Origin: Prolixibacter sp. SD074
Lineage (GTDB): Bacteria > Bacteroidota > Bacteroidia > Bacteroidales > Prolixibacteraceae
Assembly (NCBI RefSeq): GCF_009617895.1
Contig: NZ_BLAW01000001.1
Span: forward strand, 2,099,001 to 2,163,000
Direction of reading: 5' to 3'
Length of the DNA: 64,000 nt
Under the pieces are notes generated by a model, which worked only from the letters and a program-made list of their open reading frames with translations, searched no databases and was not told where the DNA came from. Numbering within the stretch: the first letter of the stretch is position 1; each line of letters starts with the position of its first letter. Shown here one piece after another: positions 1 to 9,221 of this stretch. The position numbers and the translations under genes were made by a program.

Positions 1-2838
1 CTTATAAGGAATGGAGAAATACCCAACATTCATTGAGGTTACATTATGGAAGAAATGCGAGCCCAATGATGCATCCAGCGGAAAATCAGGCAACCCCATT
101 TCAATAATCACCCGGGCATTGTTGATGTTCGCCCAGATAACCGGGATACCCGTAAACGGATCATGCGTTCCCCAGCGACCAGGGCCAATCAACACAAACT
201 TTCGTCCCTCTCTTCCCAGCCGGTTGTTCACTTCCACTATATCCCTGGCAATAGCCCTTGTTGCCGTCCGGTCAAAAGTATCGGCGTCCACGTAAACGAC
301 ATCCCGAATTCCTTCAATTCGTCCATGCCCCATCCCCCGACGGGAGATCATCAGCATATTCTCCTGTTCCATTGCCCCCAAGTCGATTTTTATCTCCTCT
401 TCCTGCCGGATAAGTGGCTTAATCTGCAACAAATAAAAAGTAGGCAAGCCATATTCACCATTCTCCAGTTCCAGGGAATACTCGAGTTCGACCGGCGAGC
501 CCATCGCTTGTTTGAAAAGGTTCAGTAATAACTGCAACGTATCCGACAGCGGAAATTGGTCATATTTCAGAATATTGGCAAAATCGATCACCCGCGGCCC
601 CTTTTGATCGATTCCCGGAACCAAATAATCATTCTCCACATCATACGTGGAGGCACAATGGGTCAATACACCGTCCTTTTCCGCTTCAATTATCCGATAT
701 TGCTTAATCGCAGCATCTTCACCATCCCGGGTCAGATCAAATGATTCACGGGTCATATCGATGGCGTAAAACTCGCCTTGTGAATCCCGGACCATATCAT
801 GAACCGAACTGTTATTCAGGTTTGGATATTTAGGGCAAAAGCGGAAGGCTTTCTCCCCTCCTACGACCAGCATTCCCAAGCCAACACCAGCTACGGCAAA
901 GCCATCCTCCGGTTCCATGTAGGAATATGGGTAGTAATTAAACGACTGCGCCACTCCACTCATGGTTGGATAAAACTTATTGTTTCGCTCGTGACCAACT
1001 ACTTCCTGAATGATTACGGCCATTTTCTCTTCTTCGATTTTATAGTTGATGGCTTCGAAATAGGAAATAGCATTGGGCGTAAAGATGGAGGAATAAACCA
1101 GTTTCACGGCTGTCATTAATTGTTCAAAACGAACATCCATGTCCGGGTGATTATTCGGAATCAGGTATGTGGAATAGACTCCGGAAAATGGCCGCAGAAG
1201 CGAATCCTCGAACAATCCACTGGAACGAATGGCCAATGGCCGATCCATCTGTTTGATGTACTGGAATAATCGCTCTTTCAATGTCATGCTCAATTCGGCG
1301 TCCAGGAACTTATCGCGAACGACACTGTAATCCTGGTAATGATGGTATGCTATATGATACAGATTATTCAATTCCAGAAATTTATCGAACTCAATCGCAC
1401 CAATTATCGCGGTAGCGGGAAGACGAATATTGACACCTGGAATCAACTTTTTCAAATCGATGTTCTCGATCAGGTTACTGATGAAAGCCAAACCACGTCC
1501 CTTTCCACCCAGCGAGCCTCTTCCCAGCCGAACAATATAACGGTTGCCTTTCACCACTTGCGGATCGAAATTGACGATGCGCCCCCGGTTTTTCTGCTCC
1601 CTGACTTTATTGAATACATTTAAACATAAATCCCGAATACGGCCCGGATCATCGAAATCTTCGACACGGTACGGTAAAAGTTCCTCGGCCATATTGATTT
1701 CACCGCGGGCCATTAACCAGGTGGAAAAAGCATTTTGCTTTGCATGATACACCAACGACTCAACCGGAACTTTAATGATCAACTCCTCGAATTCGTGCAG
1801 ATTTCGTGCTACAGCAATTTTTTCACCCTGCCCGTTACGGAAAACGAAATCGCCGAATCCCAACTTATAGTTAATGAATTCACTAATATCCAGTGCCAGA
1901 CTATCTGAATTTTTGTTAATGAAATCTGCGCCAATATCTTTTGCCCGCCCGGCATTGGTTACGTCGTGCGACTGAAGCAAAATAGGAATCGGGAAACGAA
2001 GGGTCCGTTTCACAAATTTCAGCAGTTCCACTCCTGCATCTTCGTCGTCCACACCGTTCTTCGCGAATTTCACATCCGAAATCACACAAAGCAAATATTC
2101 ACGGTAGTTATTAATAATTTCTACGGCATTTTCGTATGTACTAACCAACAACAGTTTGGGACGGGCACGCATTTTCAGGATCATGTGCAGTTCGTCCGTC
2201 GACTCGTCCGACACCAGGCTCTGCGTTTGCGTCATCACACTGGTGTAGAGCAATGGCAGATACCTTGAATAATATTTTACAGAATCTTCTACTAACAGAA
2301 TAATGCGAACGTTACCCAATTGTGTATCGCGTGCCACATTCTTCTTGTCCTCGATGTATTTAATCATTGCCATGAAAACATTGGTGTTCCCATTCCAGAC
2401 GAAAACCCGGTCGATGGCGGGCACACCCTGCGCGGCGGAATAGAAATAAGCCAAATCACTGTTATTGTTGACCAGGAGCAGAATCGGAACACGCGCTTTA
2501 ACGAAATGAATATCTTCTGCTGTCCGCAGCGGAGTTTCCTTGTCCACCCCCGCCATAATGATGACCATATCGAAATGGCGTGTATTCAGCACTTTCAATG
2601 CTTCTTCGGAACTACTGACACTTGTAAAACGCGGAGCGGCATACAAATTCAACTGAAGGTATTCGCCAAAAATTTTGTCGGAAAACTGCCCCTCCCTAAC
2701 AATGGAATAGGAATCGTAAAGCGTAGCCACCAAAAGGATTTCCTTTACTTTGGTTGGCATCAGTTCCTGGAAAATATCGCGATCGGTCTTTCTTCGTTTA
2801 TAAATGGAAGAGAGTGAAATATTATCAAACTTACTCAT
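1..2838 (-). CDS. Receiver-like / PEP-synthase-type ATP-binding protein, 3' end cut
   Basis: The reading frame is open from ATG at 2838 to the window edge (946 codons, no stop), so the C-terminus is missing. Residues about 30-150 form a receiver-like fold without clear phospho-acceptor (EILLVATLYDS, DMVIIMAG). Residues about 175-315 form a second, better receiver: LLVEDS, then CVISDVKF around 252 with the likely acceptor Asp, then a Lys in FINKNS. From about 430 comes a pyruvate phosphate dikinase/PEP synthase N-terminal ATP-grasp domain, with LGRGSLGGKGRGL (436-448) and RPLAIRSSGLFEDS (about 530). A GPGRWGTHDPF segment follows near 882, where a normal PEP synthase would carry its phosphohistidine domain. 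It is therefore probably a signalling or regulatory relative and not a metabolic PEP synthase. It lies alone behind a terminator that ends the korAB operon. Family assignment is good; function is unknown. Confidence 0.85.
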   Translation of the reverse strand, partial: MSKFDNISLSSIYKRRKTDRDIFQELMPTKVKEILLVATLYDSYSIVREGQFSDKIFGEYLQLNLYAAPRFTSVSSSEEALKVLNTRHFDMVIIMAGVDKETPLRTAEDIHFVKARVPILLLVNNNSDLAYFYSAAQGVPAIDRVFVWNGNTNVFMAMIKYIEDKKNVARDTQLGNVRIILLVEDSVKYYSRYLPLLYTSVMTQTQSLVSDESTDELHMILKMRARPKLLLVSTYENAVEIINNYREYLLCVISDVKFAKNGVDDEDAGVELLKFVKRTLRFPIPILLQSHDVTNAGRAKDIGADFINKNSDSLALDISEFINYKLGFGDFVFRNGQGEKIAVARNLHEFEELIIKVPVESLVYHAKQNAFSTWLMARGEINMAEELLPYRVEDFDDPGRIRDLCLNVFNKVREQKNRGRIVNFDPQVVKGNRYIVRLGRGSLGGKGRGLAFISNLIENIDLKKLIPGVNIRLPATAIIGAIEFDKFLELNNLYHIAYHHYQDYSVVRDKFLDAELSMTLKERLFQYIKQMDRPLAIRSSGLFEDSLLRPFSGVYSTYLIPNNHPDMDVRFEQLMTAVKLVYSSIFTPNAISYFEAINYKIEEEKMAVIIQEVVGHERNNKFYPTMSGVAQSFNYYPYSYMEPEDGFAVAGVGLGMLVVGGEKAFRFCPKYPNLNNSSVHDMVRDSQGEFYAIDMTRESFDLTRDGEDAAIKQYRIIEAEKDGVLTHCASTYDVENDYLVPGIDQKGPRVIDFANILKYDQFPLSDTLQLLLNLFKQAMGSPVELEYSLELENGEYGLPTFYLLQIKPLIRQEEEIKIDLGAMEQENMLMISRRGMGHGRIEGIRDVVYVDADTFDRTATRAIARDIVEVNNRLGREGRKFVLIGPGRWGTHDPFTGIPVIWANINNARVIIEMGLPDFPLDASLGSHFFHNVTSMNVGYFSIPYK

Positions 2839-2984
2839 TCGCCGTAGGTTAGATTTACTAATTGTATTGGTACATCGATTCGACAATAGTCAATACCGGT
2901 TACCATTCGAAGGTTTCGTTACGGATAGCAGTCGTCCGGAATTGATTAGGTTGAAAATAGTGAAATTTTCACCCCTAAAAAACA

Positions 2985-3008
2985 AAAAGGAGGCCCCAGC
3001 CTCCTTTT
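2985..3008 (-). terminator. Rho-independent terminator of korA-korB
   Basis: A 10-bp perfect stem (2985-2994 with 2999-3008) closes a 4-base loop. Read on the minus strand it ends in a T run. It lies 22 bp past the korB stop codon, so it ends the korAB transcript before the next minus-strand gene. Confidence 0.85.
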
Positions 3009-3029
3009 CAATTACATGATGTTAGTCCT

Positions 3030-4046
3030 TTATCCAGCTACCCATGTGTTTCCACTCATCAAAAGGTCGTCAACCGATTTGATTTTTGAGGTCGCTTTCA
3101 CTTCTTCAATCTGGGCTACCATAGCCTCATCGTACGAAGTAGCTTCCACCGCACGTATTACACCCATGGCGACCGGAAAATCAGGAAGTGCCATGTTAAT
3201 CAACAATTGATGAACGAATCCATTAGGCTCAGTTACATCATGAACCAGAATGTCATCACGGGTAATGCCGTCTTCGCCAATCTTAACCACTTTGAGGCGA
3301 CCACGCTCCAAGACCAAACCTCTATCATCGTTCTCACCGAAAATCATTGGTTCACCATGTTTCAGCATCAGCTGATGATCTTTTTTCATTTTCGGATCGG
3401 TGATAGCCGCATGAATTCCGTTGTTGTAAATCATACAGTTTTGCAGTACTTCCACAACCGAAGTACCTTTGTGCCTGGCTGCTGCTTCAAATACTTCCTG
3501 GCTCATCTTGATGTTGTTATCCACCGAACGGGCAAAAAATTTACCCCGGGCGCCCAATACCAGTTGTCCCGGGACAAACGGATCTTCCACCGTACCATAA
3601 GGCGAAGTTTTGGTGACAACCCCCCGATCGGATGTTGGCGAATATTGTCCCTTGGTCAAACCATAAATCTTGTTGTTGAACAAGATTACATTGATATCAA
3701 TATTCCGGCGAATCAGATGAATGAAATGGTTTCCACCGATGGCCAGCGCATCACCGTCGCCAGTGATTTCCCATACACAGAGATTCGGGTTGGCACACTT
3801 CACACCGGAAGCTACTGCCGCAGCCCGCCCGTGAATTGTGTGAAAACCGTATGTACTCATGTAATACGGGAACCTGGAAGAACATCCGATTCCAGAAATT
3901 ACGGCATAATCTTTATGTTGAATGCCGAGATTAACCATTGCTTTCTGAATGGAATTTAATATGGCATGATCACCACATCCCGGGCACCAGCGAACTTCGT
4001 TTTCGCTTTTGAAATCTTTTATTGTTAATGCTAATTCTTCGGCCAT
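3030..4046 (-). CDS. korB: 2-oxoacid (2-oxoglutarate) ferredoxin oxidoreductase, beta subunit
   Basis: This 338-residue protein is the thiamine-diphosphate subunit of a 2-oxoacid:ferredoxin oxidoreductase. It has the cluster/TPP signature WCPGCGDHAIL near the N-terminus, GIGCSSRFPYYMSTYG, and the TPP-Mg motif GDGDALAIGGNH followed by NNKIYGLTKGQYSPTS. Length is normal for KorB/OorB. It starts 2 bp after korA and is certainly cotranscribed with it. Substrate choice (2-oxoglutarate rather than pyruvate or branched acids) is inferred from the two-subunit alpha(gamma)-beta layout and the presence of a separate PFOR at 46.8-50.3 kb. It would feed reduced ferredoxin, or run reductively to make 2-oxoglutarate. 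Confidence 0.93.
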   Translation of the reverse strand: MAEELALTIKDFKSENEVRWCPGCGDHAILNSIQKAMVNLGIQHKDYAVISGIGCSSRFPYYMSTYGFHTIHGRAAAVASGVKCANPNLCVWEITGDGDALAIGGNHFIHLIRRNIDINVILFNNKIYGLTKGQYSPTSDRGVVTKTSPYGTVEDPFVPGQLVLGARGKFFARSVDNNIKMSQEVFEAAARHKGTSVVEVLQNCMIYNNGIHAAITDPKMKKDHQLMLKHGEPMIFGENDDRGLVLERGRLKVVKIGEDGITRDDILVHDVTEPNGFVHQLLINMALPDFPVAMGVIRAVEATSYDEAMVAQIEEVKATSKIKSVDDLLMSGNTWVAG

Positions 4047-4048
4047 TG

Positions 4049-5890
4049 TTATTCCTCCAATAGTTGTTCAAATTTTTCGCACAATTCATGAACCGTAAAC
4101 GGAAGTCCTTTAACCTTATTGAATTGTTCGTATTTGAAATCGGGTTCTTTATCACGAAGATAGGCGACAAACTGTCCCATGTTCAATTCGCATACAACAA
4201 TCTTCTTAAAACGGCTGAATACTTCGTGCACATTGGCCGGTAGTGGATTGATGTAGTTAAAATGTGCCAACCCAATTTTGTGATCGGGCGGGCGCATTTC
4301 GCGAACTGCACTTTCCAGGTGTCCGAAAGTTCCTCCCCAGCCAACGACCAGTAAATCGCCTTCCGGCTCTCCGCACACTTCGAGTTCAGGAATCATGGTA
4401 GCAACACGACGGACTTTTTCAGCACGAATTTCTACCATCTTTTGATGGTTTTCCGGATCGTGACTAACATTGCCCATCAGGTCTTTCTCCAGACCTCCAA
4501 TCCGATGCTGGAAGCCATCCATTCCCGGGAATGCCCATCCACGGGCCAACGTCTTCTCATCGCGCGCATATGGCTGATATGTTTCAGCATTTTGGGCAAT
4601 ACACGGTGTAATTTCAGGCAGATCGGCCATTTTAGGAATCTTCCAGGGTTCAGAACCGTTTCCAAGGAATCCGTCGGTCATCAGTATAACCGGCACCATT
4701 CGTTCCAACGCAATTTTAGCCGCATGGAAAGCGTAGTTGAAGCAATCGGAAGGCGTGGATGCAGCCAATACTACGACAGGGCTTTCACCATTACGGCCAT
4801 AAAGTGCCTGCAACAAGTCAGATTGTTCAGTCTTGGTTGGCAAACCGGTAGAAGGGCCGCCACGCTGCACATTTACTAATACCAGCGGCAATTCGGCCAT
4901 CACACTCAAACCTAATGCTTCAGATTTCAGGGCCAAACCGGGGCCAGAGGTCGACGTAACCGCCAAATCACCTGCAAAGGCAGCTCCGATAGACGTTGAT
5001 ATACCGGCAATTTCGTCCTCCGCCTGAAACGTTTTTACCCCCAAATCTTTTCGGGCTGCAAGTGCCTGCAATACTTCTGTTGCAGGGGTAATGGGATACG
5101 ACCCGAGAAAAATTTCCAAATTGGCTTTTTCCGCAGCTGCGAGTAATCCCCATGCGGTAGCCAGATTACCATTGATGTTCCGGTAAGTCCCCGCTTCAAT
5201 CGGGGCAGGATGCACCATGTATCGCGGCGTCATATGCTGCATGTTCATCCCATAGTTCCAGCCGCTTCTCAGCACTTTGAGGTTAGCTTCGACCACCGAA
5301 GGGGCCTTCTTGAATTTATTCTGAATGAAACGTTCCATGTAATCCATCGGACGGTCAAACATCCAGCTAACCAAGCCTAATGCAAACATATTCTTGCTTC
5401 GCAGAATACTCTTGTTGTCAAGGCCGAAATCTTTCAATGCTTCCCTCGTAAGGGTTGTTATAGGAACCGGAACCTTAAAATAATCATCCAGTTTTAACTC
5501 CTCAAACGGTTGGTCCGTGGTAAATTTTGCCTTCTTAAAATTCTTCTCCGTAAAACTGTCCTGGTCGTATATAATCGTCCCTCCGGGGCGCATAAACGGC
5601 GCATTTGCTTTTACGGCCGCAGGATTCATGGCTACCAATACATGGGCGTAATCGCCCGGTGTGGTTATACGACGGGTTCCAAATTGTACCTGGAAGCCCG
5701 ATACGCCACCAACTGTTCCCTGTGGGGCACGTATTTCTGAAGGATAGTCGGGGAATGTCGAAAGATCATTCCCAATCAGAGCAGAGGCATCCGAAAACAA
5801 TGTTCCGGTTAACTGCATACCATCTCCCGAATCACCGGAAAACCGGATGGCTACCTCCTCAAGTTCAATAATTTTTGTTTCCTTTGACAT
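4049..5890 (-). CDS. korA: 2-oxoacid (2-oxoglutarate) ferredoxin oxidoreductase, gamma-alpha fused subunit
   Basis: A 613-residue protein. The N-terminal gamma domain (about 1-190) opens with RFSGDSGDGMQLTG; the alpha domain begins around residue 245 with the PITPATEVL motif and contains EDEIAGISTSIGAAFAG and TSTSGPGLALKSE, typical of the pyrimidine-binding half. This gamma-alpha fusion is the usual form of KorA in Bacteroidota. It is the first gene of a two-gene operon with korB. The 215-bp gap to the divergent carbonic anhydrase gene holds both promoters. The ATG at 5890 matches the expected N-terminus. Confidence 0.93.
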   Translation of the reverse strand: MSKETKIIELEEVAIRFSGDSGDGMQLTGTLFSDASALIGNDLSTFPDYPSEIRAPQGTVGGVSGFQVQFGTRRITTPGDYAHVLVAMNPAAVKANAPFMRPGGTIIYDQDSFTEKNFKKAKFTTDQPFEELKLDDYFKVPVPITTLTREALKDFGLDNKSILRSKNMFALGLVSWMFDRPMDYMERFIQNKFKKAPSVVEANLKVLRSGWNYGMNMQHMTPRYMVHPAPIEAGTYRNINGNLATAWGLLAAAEKANLEIFLGSYPITPATEVLQALAARKDLGVKTFQAEDEIAGISTSIGAAFAGDLAVTSTSGPGLALKSEALGLSVMAELPLVLVNVQRGGPSTGLPTKTEQSDLLQALYGRNGESPVVVLAASTPSDCFNYAFHAAKIALERMVPVILMTDGFLGNGSEPWKIPKMADLPEITPCIAQNAETYQPYARDEKTLARGWAFPGMDGFQHRIGGLEKDLMGNVSHDPENHQKMVEIRAEKVRRVATMIPELEVCGEPEGDLLVVGWGGTFGHLESAVREMRPPDHKIGLAHFNYINPLPANVHEVFSRFKKIVVCELNMGQFVAYLRDKEPDFKYEQFNKVKGLPFTVHELCEKFEQLLEE

Positions 5891-6010
5891 AATTACGAAA
5901 ACTTATGTTCGGCAGGTTAATCTGCTTACGAAAAACAATTTTCAAGACATATTTTATATCAATTCCTCAAAATAATTAACTGAAAAGGAAAAGATTATAA
6001 ACATATGTGA

Positions 6011-6018
6011 CAAATTTA
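6011..6018 (-). promoter_or_regulatory. Possible -7 element for korA
   Basis: On the minus strand TAAATTTG matches the Bacteroidota -7 consensus TAnnTTTG. No good -33 TTTG is seen at the right distance, and the leader would be about 115 nt, so this is tentative. Confidence 0.35.
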
Positions 6019-6071
6019 ATGATTAAAGACTATCAGTGACTATGACATTCGACTTATTTCGTCTATAATAT

Positions 6072-6079
6072 TAACTTTG
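6072..6079 (+). promoter_or_regulatory. -7 element for the carbonic anhydrase gene
   Basis: TAACTTTG matches TAnnTTTG exactly and sits 26 bp before the start codon at 6106. The -33 element is weak (a T-rich stretch near 6054-6059). Confidence 0.55.
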
Positions 6080-6105
6080 GTAGTAAATTAAAATCAATTC
6101 AGATA

Positions 6106-6630
6106 ATGGCCATTATACAACCTTTACGCGGAAAAACGCCAATCATGGGCAGCAACTGTTTTATTGCAGAAAATGCTGCCATCATTGGCGATGTTGAAAC
6201 AGGTGACAACTGTAGTATCTGGTTCGGTGCGGTATTGCGCGGCGACGTGCATTACATCAAACTGGGTAATAATGTCAATGTCCAGGATAATGCAGTTATT
6301 CATGCCACCTACCAGAAATTTCCTACCAACATCGGTAATAACGTCACCATTGCACATGGTGCCATCGTTCACGGGTGTACCATTCATGATAATGTCCTTA
6401 TCGGGATGAACGCGGTGATCCTTGACGATGCTGTTATTGAAAGCAACTCCATCATCGCTGCCGGTTCCGTTGTTACAAAAGGTACTGTGGTGTATTCCGG
6501 ATCGGTGTATGCCGGTTCACCTGCCAGGAAGATCAAGGAGATCAGTCCTGAACTGCTGGAAGGTGAAATTCACCGGATTGCCAACAACTACCATATGTAT
6601 GCGGGCTGGTACAAAGAAGGTGAAGATTAA
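6106..6630 (+). CDS. Gamma carbonic anhydrase family protein (left-handed beta helix)
   Basis: A 174-residue hexapeptide-repeat protein of the gamma-CA/YrdA/PaaY type. Repeated I/V-G-x-N-x turns run through residues 15-150 and form the left-handed beta helix. The metal ligands of the family are visible as His in NAVIHATY, IAHGAIVHGC. RGDVHYIKLG is the usual conserved stretch. It could interconvert CO2 and bicarbonate, but many members of this group have no proven activity, so the reaction is inferred. Monocistronic, followed by a strong bidirectional terminator. Confidence 0.9.
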   Translation: MAIIQPLRGKTPIMGSNCFIAENAAIIGDVETGDNCSIWFGAVLRGDVHYIKLGNNVNVQDNAVIHATYQKFPTNIGNNVTIAHGAIVHGCTIHDNVLIGMNAVILDDAVIESNSIIAAGSVVTKGTVVYSGSVYAGSPARKIKEISPELLEGEIHRIANNYHMYAGWYKEGED

Positions 6631-6729
6631 TTATTATTCGGCATCACATAATATGTTTTAGAATACCCATTCGGGACGTTAATTTTGAAGTAATTGAATT
6701 TACATCATCCCGGAGAAATGATATCATTG

Positions 6730-6779
6730 AAAAACAAAAAGAAAGGGTTGCCAGTCGGTAACCCTTTCTTTTTGTTTTT
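6730..6779. terminator. Bidirectional terminator between two convergent genes
   Basis: A long stem (6730-6752 with 6757-6779, one G-T wobble) is flanked by A and T runs on both sides. It separates the plus-strand carbonic anhydrase gene from the minus-strand transporter, and works for both. Confidence 0.9.
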
Positions 6780-6791
6780 CAAATTAAGATA

Positions 6792-8006
6792 TCATCTTAT
6801 TTTATGCCCTTTATAAGCATAGAAGAGAATGAAGAGATATGCCGGGAAACAAACCCAGTAAGCAGCCTGTATTCCGACAAAGTCCTTCACTCCACCGAAA
6901 ATCAATGGAAGAATTGCACCGCCAACGATACCCATTACCAACAACGAAGCTCCGGTTTTGGTAAAACGGCCCAAATCGGCAATAGCCAATGGCCAGATGG
7001 CAGGCCACATCAATGAGTTCGCAAGGCCCAGTAAAGCGACAAACCAAATCGAATATTTTCCGGCGACCAAAACAATCAATAACGAACTAATGATTCCGAG
7101 CCAGGAATTAATTTTTAATGCCGTATTCTGAGTAATTACTTTCGGAATAAAAAACACTCCGAACAGGTAACCAATAACCATAAAAATTACCGTATAGGTA
7201 GTATAGGTTGCAGGATTCCCCAGTCCAATACTGTCGGCATAATCCACTATAGTTGCCAGGGCAATGGTTTCGACACCGACATAAAAGAACAGCGCAATAA
7301 CGCCCAAAATCAGGTGTGGAAATTGAAGAATGCTGGTCTTTGTCCGTGCATACGTTGAAACGGGAGTCTCTTCGTCCTCATCCTCACCTTCCGCTTTTAC
7401 CTCAGGCAGCGGAGCAAAATAAGAGAAGATGCCTAATAAAATGAACATCCCGACAATCAGGTAAAATGGAAAGTACATTTTACCAAGTGAAGGTGCATCG
7501 AGATTCAGGAACAAACTCAAAAATATCGGGGCCACAGCCCAGGCCGCCTTATTGATGATTCCCATAATACTGATGCGCATGGCTGCACTTTCCTGCGGTC
7601 CCAGAATCGTAATATACGGATTAACCGATGCCTGAAGCAAAGTGTTTCCCATACCGCTAATGAAAGATGCCAACAGAAACAGTCCCAGACTCTCATAACG
7701 GGCCGATGGAACAAAAAGCGCAAGCCCTACAGCAAAAAAGAAAAACGAAACCATCATTCCCCGACGGTAACCAATTTTGCTGATAATCATCCCTGATGGA
7801 TAGCCAAATACAACAAAAGCCGAAAACGTGGCTGCCAGTACCAGGTACGACTGGGCCGAAGACAAATCAAGTGCCTTCTTCAGGTAAGGAATCAGGTAAC
7901 CGTTAATTCCAAGAGCAAATCCAATCACAAAAAACATGACTCCAATAATGATAATTGGAACCACATAATTATTCCGCCTTGAGTAAGTAGCTGTTTCTGC
8001 TGCCAT
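6792..8006 (-). CDS. MFS sugar transporter of the fucose/glucose-galactose permease (FucP/GluP) type
   Basis: A 404-residue inner-membrane protein with about 12 hydrophobic segments and a charged cytoplasmic loop in the middle (EGEDEDEETPVS, about 205-217). LGINGYLIPYLKKALDLS in helix 1 and FISGMGNTLLQASVNPYI in helix 4 are characteristic of the FHS branch of the major facilitator family (proton-coupled sugar uptake). The exact sugar cannot be read. It is divergent from a nucleotidyltransferase/sugar-kinase pair, which suggests that it imports the sugar these enzymes activate. Confidence 0.87.
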   Translation of the reverse strand: MAAETATYSRRNNYVVPIIIIGVMFFVIGFALGINGYLIPYLKKALDLSSAQSYLVLAATFSAFVVFGYPSGMIISKIGYRRGMMVSFFFFAVGLALFVPSARYESLGLFLLASFISGMGNTLLQASVNPYITILGPQESAAMRISIMGIINKAAWAVAPIFLSLFLNLDAPSLGKMYFPFYLIVGMFILLGIFSYFAPLPEVKAEGEDEDEETPVSTYARTKTSILQFPHLILGVIALFFYVGVETIALATIVDYADSIGLGNPATYTTYTVIFMVIGYLFGVFFIPKVITQNTALKINSWLGIISSLLIVLVAGKYSIWFVALLGLANSLMWPAIWPLAIADLGRFTKTGASLLVMGIVGGAILPLIFGGVKDFVGIQAAYWVCFPAYLFILFYAYKGHKIR

Positions 8007-8089
8007 TTTTAAATTAGTTTAGTTTATATAGTACAATACGTTGCTCACGAATATAATACTTTATTTTAATAGATTATTCCGATTTTCCC

Positions 8090-8120
8090 TTTGTCTGAGT
8101 GCGGGTTATGCCTACTTTTG
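8090..8120 (+). promoter_or_regulatory. Promoter of the nucleotidyltransferase-kinase operon
   Basis: TTTG at 8090-8093 and TACTTTTG at 8113-8120 are separated by exactly 19 bp, a full match to the Bacteroidota primary-sigma consensus. Transcription would begin near 8127, giving a long leader of about 175 nt before the start codon at 8304. No further gene is visible in the 8007-8303 gap. Confidence 0.75.
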
Positions 8121-8303
8121 AAGGGGAAAAACAAGGGGGATAAACTTTTAATAAGTACACCGCTGAAATCGAATTTATATTCAAGTCATTACATAAAAGA
8201 CTAAAATTTTTAATAAGAAACTACTTTAGCAAGCTGGAATACGCGAATAGATACCGAATAATTCCAACTTTTTGTAGTTTCATACGACAAAACACACAAC
8301 AAA

Positions 8304-9206
8304 ATGATGAAACCGACTTTAGTTATTCTGGCTGCCGGTATGGGAAGCCGGTACGGAGGGCTCAAACAATTGGACGAAGTGGGCCCTAACGGAGAAGCCA
8401 TTATTGACTATTCGCTCTACGATGCTATCAGAGCCGGATTTGGCAAGGTAGTATTTGTCATCCGTGAGGATTTCGCCGACGAATTCAAGGCCCGCTTTGC
8501 ACCGCAGCTCGACGGTAAAATAGAAGTAGCTTACGTTTATCAGGCACTTGACAAAATTCCTTCCGGTTACGACATTCATCCCGAAAGGGTAAAACCCTGG
8601 GGAACCGGCCATGCATTGCTAATGGCGGAACCGGAGGTAGAAGCTCCCATGGCGGTTATCAATGCCGACGATTTTTACGGACCACAAGCTTACCAGGAAA
8701 TCGCTTCGTTTTTGACTTCATCGACCGATGAAAATGAGTACGGAATGGTAGGTTACCAGCTCGATAATACCTTGTCGGAATTCGGTTCGGTATCGCGCGG
8801 CGTTTGCCAAACCGATAGTGCCGGTCGTCTGACTGAAATCAACGAACGCACCAAGATTCAGAAAGAAGGTAACGAGATTGCTTATTACGAAGATGAAAAA
8901 CGCTTTACGTTGACCGGAAAAGAGCCGGTATCGATGAATTTCTGGGGCGTAAAAACCTCTGTTTTCCACTATCTGAAAGAAGGTTTCCGTGAATTCCTGC
9001 AAAAAAAAGGTAACAAGTTGAAATCAGAATTCTTCGTACCGTTTCTCATTAACGATAAAATTGTCGACGGAACTGTTTCAGTAAAAGTACTAACTTGTGA
9101 TTCGCCATGGTTCGGCGTCACCTACAGGGAGGACAAACCGTATGTTCAGGATAAATTGAAGAAATTAATTGCAGACAAGGTCTATCCCGAAAATCTATGG
9201 AAATAA
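8304..9206 (+). CDS. Sugar-phosphate nucleotidyltransferase
   Basis: A 300-residue protein beginning with the nucleotide-binding loop of NTP transferases, LVILAAGMGSRYGGLKQ (residues 6-22), then PWGTGHALLMAEP (about 99-111) and INADDFYG, whose Asp pair would hold the metal. The family joins an NTP and a sugar 1-phosphate to make an NDP-sugar and pyrophosphate. The usual R-x(n)-PK after the glycine loop is replaced by RYGGLKQ, as in a Bacteroidota subgroup. Two genes follow one promoter, with the kinase 15 bp downstream, so the pair probably acts in series. The sugar (GlcNAc, MurNAc, galactose and others are possible) is not known. Confidence 0.8.
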   Translation: MMKPTLVILAAGMGSRYGGLKQLDEVGPNGEAIIDYSLYDAIRAGFGKVVFVIREDFADEFKARFAPQLDGKIEVAYVYQALDKIPSGYDIHPERVKPWGTGHALLMAEPEVEAPMAVINADDFYGPQAYQEIASFLTSSTDENEYGMVGYQLDNTLSEFGSVSRGVCQTDSAGRLTEINERTKIQKEGNEIAYYEDEKRFTLTGKEPVSMNFWGVKTSVFHYLKEGFREFLQKKGNKLKSEFFVPFLINDKIVDGTVSVKVLTCDSPWFGVTYREDKPYVQDKLKKLIADKVYPENLWK

Positions 9207-9221
9207 ACTAAAAACTGCCAT

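Noticed and set aside
1-2819. Series of short plus-strand frames over the first 2.8 kb
   Set aside because: All are antisense to the continuous 946-codon minus-strand frame with receiver and PEP-synthase motifs.
3207-3959. 250-codon open frame on the plus strand
   Set aside because: It lies wholly antisense to korB, which has unmistakable 2-oxoacid oxidoreductase motifs.
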